Source of the DNA: Oehlia diaphana
Lineage: Eukaryota > Glomeromycota > Glomeromycetes > Glomerales > Glomeraceae
Direction of reading: 5' to 3'
NCBI GenBank assembly: GCA_003833135.1
Contig: QZLH01000292.1
Location: 22,755-86,754 of the forward strand
DNA length: 64,000 nucleotides
Positions 36,390-47,500 of this stretch are shown in pieces. Numbering within the stretch: the stretch's first letter is position 1; each line of letters opens with the position of its first letter. The translations under genes and the position numbers were made by a program. The notes beneath the pieces were generated by a model that had not been told where the DNA came from, made no database searches, and saw only the letters and a list, made by a program, of their open reading frames with translations.

Positions 36390-36403
36390 TTTTTTTTTTT
36401 TTT
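36350..36403. repeat. A36 followed directly by T18
   Basis: A run of 36 A runs straight into 18 T. The 18 terminal A and 18 T can pair as a perfect snap-back with no spacer. Confidence 0.85.
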
Positions 36404-36560
36404 GAGTTGGAATAAAATAAAATAATATTAATAAAAAAAATAATTATATATATAATAGCTTTTTTTTCTAAATATCTCCACAAAAAAAAAAAAAATTTAT
36501 TCACACCATCAACAAAACAACAACCACATTTTTTTTTTTATAAACTCACTCACACACACA

Positions 36561-36568
36561 TATATAAA
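36561..36568 (+). promoter_or_regulatory. TATA-like box of the RGS gene
   Basis: TATATAAA about 26 bp before the start codon, after a CACACACACA stretch. The short distance implies a very short leader or use of a different start site. Confidence 0.4.
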
Positions 36569-36593
36569 AACTCACAATTTATTATTAAAAAAA

Positions 36594-37316
36594 ATGATGT
36601 CAATAACAAGAAAACCATCATTATCTGATATCTTAAACAATGAAACTTCATATCCATATTCACTTGATGATTTTGCTACTTTCCTCGATCAAACATATTG
36701 TCTTGAAAATTTAGAATTTTATACGGCCGTAAGAAGATATACTTATTATGCTTATAATTTTTATAATTATTCTTCCTCTCCTATGTCTTCAAGTCTTGAT
36801 TCAGACTCAATCTTGGAATCTCCTTTAGTTGACCCTAATTATGAAGATGATTCTTCTTTACGTGGTGACGCTCCTGCTCATCTTAATTTTCTTAAACAAA
36901 AATTACATGATTTAATATCAACTTATATTTTACCAAATTCACCAAAAGAAATTAATATTCCTGCTGAAACTAGAGATGATTTATTAGCTAACGTATTTCA
37001 ATATAATAATTATCATCCTTCAATATTTGATAATGTAAAAGATCAAATTTATGAATTAATGGAATCTTCAAGTTTCAATCAATTCTTGGTAGAAGCTGGT
37101 AATATAGAATTAAGAATGTCAAGTGAAAGTGAGAGTTGTCAAGAAGATTCTGATCATTCTTCTGTATCTGGAAGTGGTAAAAGTACTTCTAATAATAATA
37201 CTAAAAGTAAACATCTAAGAAGATTTAGTGGTTTGAAATTAAAAGAAAAATATAGAAAATTATTAAAAACAACCACTCATACATCAACAAAAAGTCGAAA
37301 TAGTTTCTTATTATAA
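36594..37316 (+). CDS. RGS-domain protein (regulator of G-protein signalling)
   Basis: Single-exon frame of 240 residues. Residues ~5-175 form an RGS domain: PSLSDILNNETSYPYSL, then FATFLDQTYCLENLEFYTAV (the fungal F..yL...hc.ENLeF signature), a Ser/Asp-rich insertion at ~55-100, then ISTYILPNSPKEINIPAET, a DNVKDQIYELMESSSFNQFL helix and a short tail. RGS proteins speed GTP hydrolysis on G-alpha subunits and switch off heterotrimeric G-protein signals. The C-terminal ~65 residues are Ser-rich and then basic (SKHLRRFSGLKLKEKYRKL), which could bind membrane. No transmembrane helices or DEP domain, so it is a short RGS type rather than a FlbA/Sst2-type protein. A second ATG immediately follows the first. 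Confidence 0.85.
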   Translation: MMSITRKPSLSDILNNETSYPYSLDDFATFLDQTYCLENLEFYTAVRRYTYYAYNFYNYSSSPMSSSLDSDSILESPLVDPNYEDDSSLRGDAPAHLNFLKQKLHDLISTYILPNSPKEINIPAETRDDLLANVFQYNNYHPSIFDNVKDQIYELMESSSFNQFLVEAGNIELRMSSESESCQEDSDHSSVSGSGKSTSNNNTKSKHLRRFSGLKLKEKYRKLLKTTTHTSTKSRNSFLL

Positions 37317-38133
37317 AAAAAAGTTTTTTATTATATTATTATATTATTTTTATATAACATACACACACACACACCAACCAATCAAACCACACACAAAAAA
37401 TGAATATTCGCTTTTTTTTTTTATTTATTTACATATTACTATTCGTAATTTATTATAAACGAACCTAACGACGGACTATTTTTTTTCTGTTTAAAATGTT
37501 TTTAGATTTTTTTTATCGGCATTAATTTTTTTCTTTTTGCATTTGAAAAATCTTTTTTTTTGTAATATATATTTTTTTTTTTTTTTTCTTTTTAAATTAA
37601 TCCTTTGTACAGTTTAATAGATTTTTTACATATTTTTATATATGTAATCCCCCTCAAAAAAAAATTTCATTGTGATACCTTCCCAATAGTTTAAGCAACA
37701 AAAATTAAAAGTATTAAATAGGCATAACCAAAATAAAAAAAATAAAATTATCTACATTACCCTTAAATCCGAATATAATCTTAAGCTTCATTATTGAAAA
37801 ATGTTTCGTATTTATTATTTTGGAATCAAAACCATATTTACCTATATTTACTATAAAAAAATTATACGCCTACCCAACCACACACACTTTTTTAAATATA
37901 TAGAAAGATTTGTTTTTAAATATAATGTAATTAATTTAGATAAAAACAATACCAACACGACGAAATTCTTTGATTTCAATATGAAATAAAAAAATATTTG
38001 ATATATTTTTTATTTTAATTACTATTTTGTATTTATTGAACTATGAAAATGTAAATAATGATGTGTCCCATTATCATAAAATGATTTAATATTTGTATGT
38101 AAGTACGCACTCACGCATATGCATCTTCTATCA
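37317..38133. other. Convergent intergenic region, no supported gene
   Basis: Lies between the 3' ends of the RGS gene and the CENP-O gene. It has T-rich tracts and a CACACACACACACC stretch at about 37360. The 62-codon frame at 37801-37989 is motif-free. Confidence 0.5.
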
Positions 38134-39632
38134 TCAGGAATCTCGAGTTCCAAAGACCGTTTCGAACGCATCAGTTAATTTTGATTGTAAAAATTCCCGT
38201 TCACGTTTTTGTAATCTTTTACGCTTATTCTCTGTGCCTACATGTGTATACATGTGTAAAAAAAATATTAGTTCATATAGTTCTTATTTAACCATTATGT
38301 TTTATAGTTTACCTTCTCTAGTTAGGTAAATTACGGCATTTGTAGGAATGAAAGATGTCAAATTTTCATATGTCAAGTTAATATCCACACGATCGTTGCT
38401 AAGAAAATTAATATATTACGTATTCGGTGAGTTAGAAATTAATATTGTGAGTTAACATATTACGTCTACAAAAAAAATCCACGAAAACAATGATAAATTT
38501 TTTACTCACTTATCCTTTAATAAAATAGTGAATTCTATAGAAGAATAAGCATTGTTGACTCTTGGTTTACGATTTAATTTATTATTGGTTATAGTTCGTA
38601 CTTCTTCGCGTCTCATTACGAACGCTTGCAAATAATTATCAACCATATTTGCAAATTTCTATAATTGATGAGGATGTTTCATTAATAAGAATATGTTTCA
38701 ATTAGAATTCTTGATACTTTGAACGAACTAATATTTCAAAAAGAAAAATATTTACATTCATATCCTTGTTTAGATATTTAGCTTCCAACTCGTCTAGTGG
38801 AATGAAATGTGGTAAGGTATGTCTAAAAATACTTAATTGTTCATTCTCTTGATTTTGATCCAAAAAAATATAATAAGGTTCAAGATACTTTGCTATATAA
38901 ATAAAAAGATTTATCGTTAATCAAGTAAACGAGAAAGAAAAGAAAACAGAAAAAGTTGATTAATAACCATTATAAAAAGTTTCAAATCTTAATCCAATAC
39001 GGTTTTCTTTTACAGGAAAAATTGTCTTGCCAGTTAATCGATATGCGTTCAAAATTTTTTGATATTCACGTTCCTCACTATCTTGTAATATCTCTTTCAT
39101 CATCTAACGTTCATATATAAAAAAAAAAATAATAAATCTCTTACAATGGAGGTAACTTTTATAAAGAATTAATATTTAAAAAAATCTTACATGATCCTGT
39201 AATTCATTTTGATCCATGTTCATACTATCATTAATATTTTCTTTATCAATGACATAACGCAAACTTTGTGAATTTTTAAAATTTTCAAATATTAATTTCT
39301 TCTCATCGCGTTCTTTCTCAAGTTTTTGAACTAAAAAGAAAATTTAGTTTATTAAGTTTAGTTCAAGAAAATATTTTTTTGTTCTATTTATATATTTAGA
39401 ATAAAAATTTGTTTACATACGTTCATTTCTCAGTTCTACTATATTAAAATTCTCATATTCTTTCAAAAGAGGATCGTTAAAAACGTCGTTAGTATTTGAT
39501 GAATCTCTGAGGAATTTAACTTTCTTTGAACTATATAATTTAAAACTCTTACATTAGAATATTTATGTTGAGTAAATTATAAATGATGAAAGTCTAGTAC
39601 CTTGATGAGCCTTTTCTATAAATTTTAGACAT
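38134..39632 (-). CDS. CENP-O / Mcm21-type kinetochore protein
   Basis: Eight exons on the minus strand: 39632-39601, 39530-39421, 39330-39191, 39103-38968, 38892-38756, 38658-38510, 38398-38313, 38237-38134; all GT-AG, phases consistent, about 297 residues. No exon exceeds 150 bp, so the gene leaves no long open frame. The N-terminal ~95 residues are charged and coiled-coil-like (VQ/LEKERDEKKL type). The CENP-O domain follows: AYRLTGKTIFPVKENRIGLR, FETFYNAKYLEPYYIFLD, and LSIFRHTLPHFIPLDELEAK, which match the family's YRLTG...V.F...G.Y.EPYY and RHTIP.FIPL signatures. The protein is part of the inner kinetochore CCAN/COMA complex that bridges centromeric chromatin and microtubule-binding parts. 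Confidence 0.88.
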
Positions 39633-39674
39633 TGAGGATCGCGCTCTTTGTGTAAATTTTAGGAAATGAAACCG

Positions 39675-39680
39675 ACGCGT
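39675..39680. promoter_or_regulatory. ACGCGT (MCB-like) element upstream of CENP-O
   Basis: ACGCGT lies 43 bp before the CENP-O start codon. In yeasts this is the MluI cell-cycle box bound by MBF at G1/S genes. The hexamer also occurs a few times elsewhere in the window away from promoters, so chance is possible. Confidence 0.3.
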
Positions 39681-41145
39681 GCAAAGTACATTACAATAAT
39701 AGATTAAAACAGCGAAATGGCGTATCACGTGATTATTTGGATTTAATAAATTTGCCCCAATTTTGCCCGAGATATTTTTTGGGCGGAATTAACTCAAAAC
39801 TAGAAAAAAATTTCGAAAATCATTTTTCTGTATTTTTTGTATTTTTTCATTGATTTTTATCAAAATATCAACCTACTTTACACATGAAAGAAAGTTACAA
39901 AACTAATATAGAAAATTCTGAAAATAATAGCCGATAACAAGATTTAACTTGTTACAATCGCGATTTTTCGAGTTATAAAGAAGTGAACAAAATGAACCAG
40001 ATTTAAAACTAGTCTTTGACTTGATTTTTTTCGGAGACCGGTAAATAAAATACATAAATTAATCAAACAGGAATAATGCATTATGTTTGTTTACAATTAA
40101 ATTACATTGTTATGGTGGTATTACCAGCAGGTTCGAGTTCTATATCCGGATTTCTGATCAAAATTAGGTTTACTTGTATTTTTAGCCAAAGTTATTTACT
40201 ATCAATTAATAATTACAAGATTTTATAACCCTCTTTAGATCAACCCTCTTTAGATCAAAAAAAAAGGACAAATCAAAGGAATTTATTCTTATTCAAATGG
40301 TTTGCATATTATTATTAAGTCTCAATATTTTTACTCTATACTCTAATGAAAAATTCGTTCAAATATTGCACCAATATCGTTAAAATTTGTTCACGATGAA
40401 AGTGAAAGAGACGACGAAGATTTGGTAGATTTGATATACTGTATATTATTTATGAAATCCTTGACCTTTTTTTCCACGGTACCCATTGACTTACTACGAA
40501 GTTCAAACATTAAAATGATTCAACGGTGTAGGTTGATAATAATTGAGAAAATGGATCTTCACATTATAATAGTTATGACTTTAAATTATTATATCGATCA
40601 AGTCAAGATGAGAATGACAGATATCCCGAACAATCGATAATCCAACAAAAGATTGACTACTCATTACAAATTTGAGTTGATAATTATATTATTTGATTGA
40701 CTGAGAAATTCAAATCATTTAAATCTAATCATTGGTTTATAAATGTAATAAGAAGAAAAATGAACGTTACAGGAACAAATCTTAAAGGAAAATCCGATTG
40801 TAGAGAATTCCGAACTAATAAAGATGCTAAAATCAAAGGTTGTGCTCATACATAATAAATGGGAAAATTATATAGGAAAAATCATTTGAATTGCATTTCA
40901 AATTACTGTTGACTTTGAAAGCGCAATTTCTAACGTTTCCAAAGTCATTAGGTGTCTATTAAGTCGAGAACTTTAGAAGTTGGAGAACCAGGGATTGATT
41001 TTTCTTGTATTTGTCCCCTTGATAAAAATATTGCAAGTACAAGCTTTAGCAAAAATGAATTAATTTTTTCATAGTAATATTATAGTAACTGATTGTAATA
41101 ATATCGGTCTTCGACCGATATCTCTCTTCCTCCCTATAAAAAATT

Positions 41146-41645
41146 TTATGCTCTTTCTGTAAAAACTCCGTAAAAATGAGTCTTTAGCGGATCCATTCAC
41201 GGAAAATGTAAATAATTCGATAAATCCGTGATATAAGGATATTAATTCCGGAAATATGAGCCTTTTACGAAAAAAAGATGAACAAATAGGAATTAATACT
41301 ATTAATGTCTCACAAAAATACAGGACATGCTTATTCCTAATCGACCGAACAGTAACTGATTTTCGCTTTTTTATTAAAAAAGAATCACACATGAATTAAA
41401 AATTCGGACTACTGCTGCTGCTGCTGCTGCTGCTGCTTCGTGATTGTGAACGCCGACGTGTAATGAATAATAACAATTATCATTATTGAAGTTGAACTAT
41501 TTAGAAGTGTCTTACTGTAAAAACTCCGTAAAAATGAGCCTTTCACGGATTCATTCACGGAAAATGATAAATTCCGATATAAGGTTATTAATTCCGAAAA
41601 TATGAGCTTTTTACGGAAAAAAGATGGAATATAAAAAACGGATTG
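41146..41645. repeat. Two ~125-bp direct repeats flanking a CTG tract
   Basis: Copies at about 41148-41285 and 41508-41630 share CTGTAAAAACTCCGTAAAAA, TGAG.CTTT..CGGAT, CATTCACGGAAAATG, ATATAAGG, TTAATTCCG and a TTTTACG[GA]AAAAAAGATG end. Each copy starts with CCGTAAAA and ends with TTTTACGG or a variant, i.e. short inverted ends. They are probably two copies of a short mobile element. Confidence 0.65.
41412..41438. repeat. CTG/CAG trinucleotide repeat
   Basis: Eight CTG units followed by CTT, in non-coding DNA between the two copies of the 41146-41645 repeat. Confidence 0.9.
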
Positions 41646-42189
41646 ACTTTTTTTACAGGGATGAGCCATATAAAACATATAAAAACCTGGGTTAAAAGGA
41701 CCAACCTCCTATATTTGATCTATTAATCTAATGAGGTTGCATTAAACAGAAGCTTTCACTTAATTTATATATTTTAAAAATATTGTTGCTTTTCTAAGGA
41801 ATGCCTAACAACATCACCATATTCCAAGCCCATAATCAATCATTCGCGTATTATGCACAAGTACTTTTTTTTACATTGACAATCCTAATTTTTCGGATTG
41901 TTGTTTGGTGAAACAATTTTTATATCACTTTGTAACAAAACTTTGTAACCTTGAGATCTCACTAGATATCTTAAGTCGCAGTTTTGTTTATTCCGAAAAT
42001 TCTTCGGAGGTTACGTTGCCATATCCGGATAATTTTATTTTGAATCTACAATCTGTTGTTGTTTTGTACTTGTTAATAATATATACACATGGATGGTAAA
42101 TGAACCACTTATAATTTCCTGAAAAAAATTAAATTTTTTTTTTTTTTTACCTCTTGAATTTCATCAATTTACCTTTTGTCTCATCAAAG

Positions 42190-43803
42190 ATGATATTCAC
42201 ATTAATATTCGCTACAATAATATTATATATCATACAATTTTATTATAAATATTTTACAAGAGTAAATCCATTACCTGGTCCAATTCCATTACCAATAATA
42301 GGAAATTTGAAATTATCAGTATTTAGGAATGCAGATAAATTTTTTAGTGAACTTAAAAGAAAATATGGAGATATTTGTGAAATAATGCTTTCGGGAAAAC
42401 GTATAATCATATTAAGTAATCCAAAAGATTTCAATAAAATGTTTACTATGTCTACCAAATCACCTTATACAACTCGTTTTCCAATGTCAGGTGGATTAGC
42501 AGATATTTTCCCACCAACTTTTGGAGTATCATCAAATAAAGATATAAAATCTTGGAGATATAATAGACATTTATTTGTACAAGTTGTCATGTCATCACCT
42601 TACTTACAAGGAGTTTTAAATTGGACAAATAAATGCTTTTTTGAACTAGAATCTTATTTGAATGATTTATATATGATAAATGAAAATACTCCAAGAAAAA
42701 TAGATTTAAACAAATGGATAGTTAGATTTACGAGTGATGTTACTGCTGTATTAACATTTGGTGAAAGAGCTTATACAATGATGGCTTATTATGAAGTTTT
42801 ATCTAAAGAGGATAATAGAAAACGTTCTACTGAAATAAAGTTGGTTTCATATAATACCGTCGAAAAATCCGAAAAATTTATTGAATCCTTTAAAATTTAT
42901 TTAGGAGGTGGAACGTTTTTTATTGTTGTACCAAGATTATTTCGTAATTATTTTCCTGGATTAAAAGGTAAAACTCAAAGATTATATGCTAATCGGGATT
43001 ATTTATACAATGCATTTTCTGAACTCATTACACAACGTCGTAAAGAAATTGAAAATGAATCTATTGATGAAACTATCAATAGAAGAGATATGTTATCCTC
43101 ATTAATTATATCTAATACTGAGAGAGATACAAAAAGAAAGGATTCTAATTCACATTCGGAAAATGAATTACATAATAAGCCTATGACTGACGAACAAATT
43201 CGTTTTAATTTGATCGATGCTTTCTCAGGTAGTTCAGATACGACATCAAATTTTATTTCTATCTTAATTTATTATATAACAAAATATCCAGAAGTTAAGA
43301 AAAAAATCTTTGATGAAATTGATAATATATTTAATGGTGATATTACTCGTCCTGTAACTCAAAATGACATCAAGGAATTAAAATATTGTCCTGCTGTAAT
43401 TAGAGAAGTTTCAAGATTTCATCCTATTCTTCCAACGATACCTCGGTATATAACTGAACCTGATAATTTAGCTGGTTATAATTGGTCCGCTGGTACTCAA
43501 TTTTATTTTAATATTACTGGAATACTTCAACATCCTTCTTATTGGGAAGATCCTGAAAAATTTATTCCTGAAAGATTTTTTGACGACCAATTAAATAAAG
43601 ATTTACGAAATTTATTATTTGGTTTTGGTGTTCGTAATTGTCCTGGTTATAAATCTTCTATGATCGAATTGCAATGTTTTTTGTGTCTTTTATTTAGAAA
43701 GTATGATATAGAATTAGTTGATCCTAATGTTCCATTGAAAACTGTCATAGGATTCCTAACAGCTTGTCTTGAGTTACCTGTCAGGATTAAATTGAGAAAG
43801 TAG
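42190..43803 (+). CDS. Cytochrome P450 monooxygenase
   Basis: Single exon; the first ATG of the frame is at 42190 (upstream in-frame codons lack an ATG), giving 537 residues. The N-terminus is a membrane anchor (MIFTLIFATIILYIIQFYY) followed by a proline hinge (NPLPGPIPLPIIGN), typical of ER-bound P450s. The I-helix oxygen-activation site reads GSSDTT (Asp350, Thr351-352). ExxR is EVSR at 406-409, the meander is PERF, and the haem loop is FGFGVRNCPG with Cys484 as the iron ligand. All catalytic signatures are present. Length and order match fungal class E P450s acting with a separate NADPH-P450 reductase. The substrate is unknown; no biosynthetic cluster surrounds it. Confidence 0.95.
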   Translation: MIFTLIFATIILYIIQFYYKYFTRVNPLPGPIPLPIIGNLKLSVFRNADKFFSELKRKYGDICEIMLSGKRIIILSNPKDFNKMFTMSTKSPYTTRFPMSGGLADIFPPTFGVSSNKDIKSWRYNRHLFVQVVMSSPYLQGVLNWTNKCFFELESYLNDLYMINENTPRKIDLNKWIVRFTSDVTAVLTFGERAYTMMAYYEVLSKEDNRKRSTEIKLVSYNTVEKSEKFIESFKIYLGGGTFFIVVPRLFRNYFPGLKGKTQRLYANRDYLYNAFSELITQRRKEIENESIDETINRRDMLSSLIISNTERDTKRKDSNSHSENELHNKPMTDEQIRFNLIDAFSGSSDTTSNFISILIYYITKYPEVKKKIFDEIDNIFNGDITRPVTQNDIKELKYCPAVIREVSRFHPILPTIPRYITEPDNLAGYNWSAGTQFYFNITGILQHPSYWEDPEKFIPERFFDDQLNKDLRNLLFGFGVRNCPGYKSSMIELQCFLCLLFRKYDIELVDPNVPLKTVIGFLTACLELPVRIKLRK

Positions 43804-44574
43804 AATTTCAACTTATATATGAAAGAAAGGATTTTATTTAGTTATTTTTGATTAGGGGTAAAAGTCAGGTGAAGGGGATTAATTAGTAATAACGAAATTA
43901 AGTATTTAAATAAAGCGATTTACAAAAATTGAAACAAAGTAATACAAGACAATATATGCTATACTAAATACAATATAAAAAACTCCCCTACCTCACGATT
44001 TACAAAATAAAGAGGGAGTATGCATTATCACACCACCGAAAATTAAATAGCGTGTTGGTTACATTTTTGTATCCGCGTAACTTCCTTACCCTTTTTTTAT
44101 CCGTCAATTTATTAAAAAACGTCATAATGATTATTGTATAACACATAAGGCATATTGTATCTTTCCTTTTTTGCTTGTTTACATTTTCGTATTAAAAAAA
44201 AAAAAAAAAAATAACTGGAGTTTCTACTTTCCTCTCACCCATTACAAAAATTTTAATTACGTTATTTTGAAAATTGAGAAAGTCATTTTAATTCTAATGT
44301 TATTTGTATGATTAAAGTTTATATTTAAAAGGTATTATTATGTTCGAAAATTGTTCCAATCCAATTTCATTAATAGCCAAATTGATCCAATTTAATTACT
44401 CAACATTAAGCCTTGAATTTAGATTCCGACAACGTAGTATAAGGTAATTTGATAGAATATTTAATATGATGATGTGATCATTATTTATTCCTTTTTTGGT
44501 TTTAAAATTATTTTATTTTTATTTTTACTCTTTGATTTTTTAAATTTTAAATTTTTTTTGTTTTTAGTGACTAA
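43804..44574. other. Intergenic region upstream of the formin gene
   Basis: 770 bp between P450 and formin, both on the plus strand. It ends in a T-rich stretch and TTTTTAG just before the formin start, which could be the 3' end of an intron in the formin leader. No other gene seen. Confidence 0.5.
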
Positions 44575-47500
44575 ATGGATTGTTCTTTACCTACCGATAA
44601 TTCTCAAAACACTTCTAAATCGAATAATAATCCTATATCATTAGGTGACATTGATAGTGAACAATTATTTGATCCAAATATTTTTGGGACTTGGTTAAAT
44701 GAAATAGGAAATAATGATCATTCAAATTCGAATAGTCCTAAAACTATGGTAGATTGTAATAATGTAATTACAGAACTTCAATATTCCGACTTATCGATAA
44801 TTCCAGAACAAGATGAAGAATCAAATAATTTATATGATAATACACCGGTATTTTTAAATGAACTCCTTTTTTTTAAAAAAAAAAATAAAATAACTAATTG
44901 ATCAAATTTATTTAGAATAAAACGATTATACGTGGTTCATCGCGTAACATGTTACATAATAAAAGAACATTGTTAGAGCAAAATAAGGCTCTCAAGAAAT
45001 CGAACAATATAGTTAATTCAACACAATTGAAACAAAATATAAATAATGATAAAGACATTAATTATAATAATAATAATAACATATCACCGTTAAAAACTAA
45101 TTTGCGTGATATAATAGCTGTTAATGGAAATGGAGTGGATTCGAATAAGAGTCCAACATCAAATGGACCTTCGGTTAATTCAGACCAAGGCTTACATTCT
45201 CTGACTTCTGTACAATCTCAATCACAATCAAGTTCAAAAGGATTTTTTAGTTCATGGTTTGGTTTATCATCTACAAAGGTTGAAGGAACTCCGGAATTTT
45301 ATGTAGAAAAATTGTTACAGAAGAGTATTTCATCAAAACCATTAGCAGAAAGGTTACAGTCATTACGTGTAACATTAACTACGGCAAAATTATCGTGGAT
45401 AAAAGATTTTATAGATTGTGATGGATTGGCAGCATTGGAAAATGTTCTAGAGAGATATACAACAGGAACAAAGAGAGCTATTTCAAGAAATTCTGATCAT
45501 GATGATAGAATTCAATCAGAATGCATTCGATGTTTAAGAGTCCTTTTAAACACAGAGGTTGTTAATTTATTCTTATATATTATTGTTTTTTTATTAATTA
45601 AATGAATTTTATTCTCATATTTTTTCCTCTTCCTTGATACTTTAGTCTGGGTTTAATCAAGTTTTAAAATCTCCATCATTAATAAATAGTATAGTATTTT
45701 GTCTTCACACACCAAATAATAAATTAAGATCACACGTAGCGGATGTATTAGCAGCCATATGTGTAATGTCTCTAGAAGGTCATCAATTTGCATTATCAGC
45801 ATTTTCAGATTTTAAACAATTTCATGAAGAAAAGTTTAGATTTCAATATTTAGTTGAAAGTTTGAGAGGAAACAAAGAAGAGGAAGAAAGTAGTGCATTT
45901 ATGGAATATAAAACTGCTTCTTTACGTTTAATTAATGCCATTGTTAATTCACCTGAAGAAGTTGAAGAGAGAATGTTATTAAGAGATGAATTTCATAGGA
46001 GAGGATTATCAGAATTATTTGCCGTACGTGATGTGTTTTTTTTTGTATGGGGAATATATGTATATATTAATATATATATATATTTTTTTAAAAAAAATTA
46101 ATTTAATTAATTTAATTTTATTTTAGATTTTTAAGACTTCTAATCCGCCTGAATTATTGTTGAATCAGATTTATTTATATGAAGAAGAAAATCAAGATGA
46201 TTTAGATGAATTATATGAAAAAGTTCATGATCTTGTAAGAGATGCAAAGTATGTTGTTCGAATCTATTGAGTTTCTTTTCCTTTAGAAATATATTATATT
46301 ATATTATTCAATCGATTTTGTTTAACTTTATATTCATTATTCTTTATAGTGATCCTATTTCTATAATTGTTGGACTTATAAGACAAGTTGAACATGACTA
46401 TGATTTATATTTAAGAGTCACTGAAACTCTTAAAAATTTATTAAAAATTGCTTGTAATGATCCAGGAGAGGAAGAGTACGTATTATTTTTCTTTATTTGA
46501 ACGGGAATTTATTCTTAAAAAAAAATTATGCTTAAAAATGAATTGATTATAAATATAATTTTTTAGAAATTCTCAAAATGATACTTGGAACATTATTGAA
46601 TTATTTATTAAAAGAATAAGTTCCGTAACAAATATCAAAGAAGGTATTATTAAAGTTCATATTTCATTAGATCAAATATAATAGATAAACGCATCAAGTA
46701 ATTAATTTATTTTAATTTGTTAGAATGGCAAAGTTTTTTAAACAGATTTCATGATTCAATTGATGATATAACTGGACAATATACGATAATTAATGAAAAT
46801 ATAACAAATGATCAAATTGACAAAATGAGAAATAAATTAAATGAGTTAGAATCTAAGGTTTGATTTAAAACCAAAAAAATGATTTTTTTTATGATAATTA
46901 TGTTCTATTTTTTATTTACTAAATTATTATTATTATTATTATTAGGTTGAGATTTTAAAAAAAGAAAAAGATGAAGCGTTAAAACAAGCAAAATTAAATT
47001 TAAATCAAGAAACTTCAAAGACAACAACCATAGATAATTTATCATCAGATGAAATTTCTGTTAATAATGAACAACCTGTTAATGTTTTAATAGATAATAA
47101 TTTAATAAAAGATAAATCTAATGAATCTAATGAGAACAATAAATCTGATAGTAATTTAGAATTGACATCCATGATAATTTCTTCAATATCTTCACCTTTA
47201 ACGCCTTCGCCAGATGAAGAACCTAAATCAATTTCACCACCGAGTAAGATAGACATTCCACCACCACCACCTCCTCCACCACCGCCACCTAGTGTAGGAG
47301 TTCCACCTCCACCACCTCCACCGCCCAGTGTAGGAGCTCCGCCGCCACCGCCACCGCCTCCACCTCCTCCTCCACCTCCTCCACCGCCCAGTGTAGGAGC
47401 CAGTGTAGGAGCTCCACCACCTCCACCTCCACCACCTCCACCGCCCGGTGTAGGAGCTCCACCACCACCTCCTCCACCTCCACCACCTCCTGGCGTAGGA

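Larger units (their letters stand above)
35192..36593. other. Divergent intergenic region, homopolymer-rich
   Basis: Spacer between the HMG-like gene (minus) and the RGS gene (plus), full of A and T runs (35590-35720, 36350-36403). No gene seen. It must hold the promoters of both genes. Confidence 0.6.
39633..42189. other. Divergent intergenic region with a paired repeat
   Basis: Between CENP-O (minus) and the P450 (plus). It contains the direct-repeat pair and CTG tract at 41146-41645 and a TACTGTATAT motif at 40437. Frames at 40422-40640, 41069-41678 (minus) and 41905-42099 have no recognisable domain. Confidence 0.5.

Noticed and set aside
38093..38329. 78-codon plus-strand frame
   Set aside because: Antisense shadow of CENP-O exons 7 and 8.
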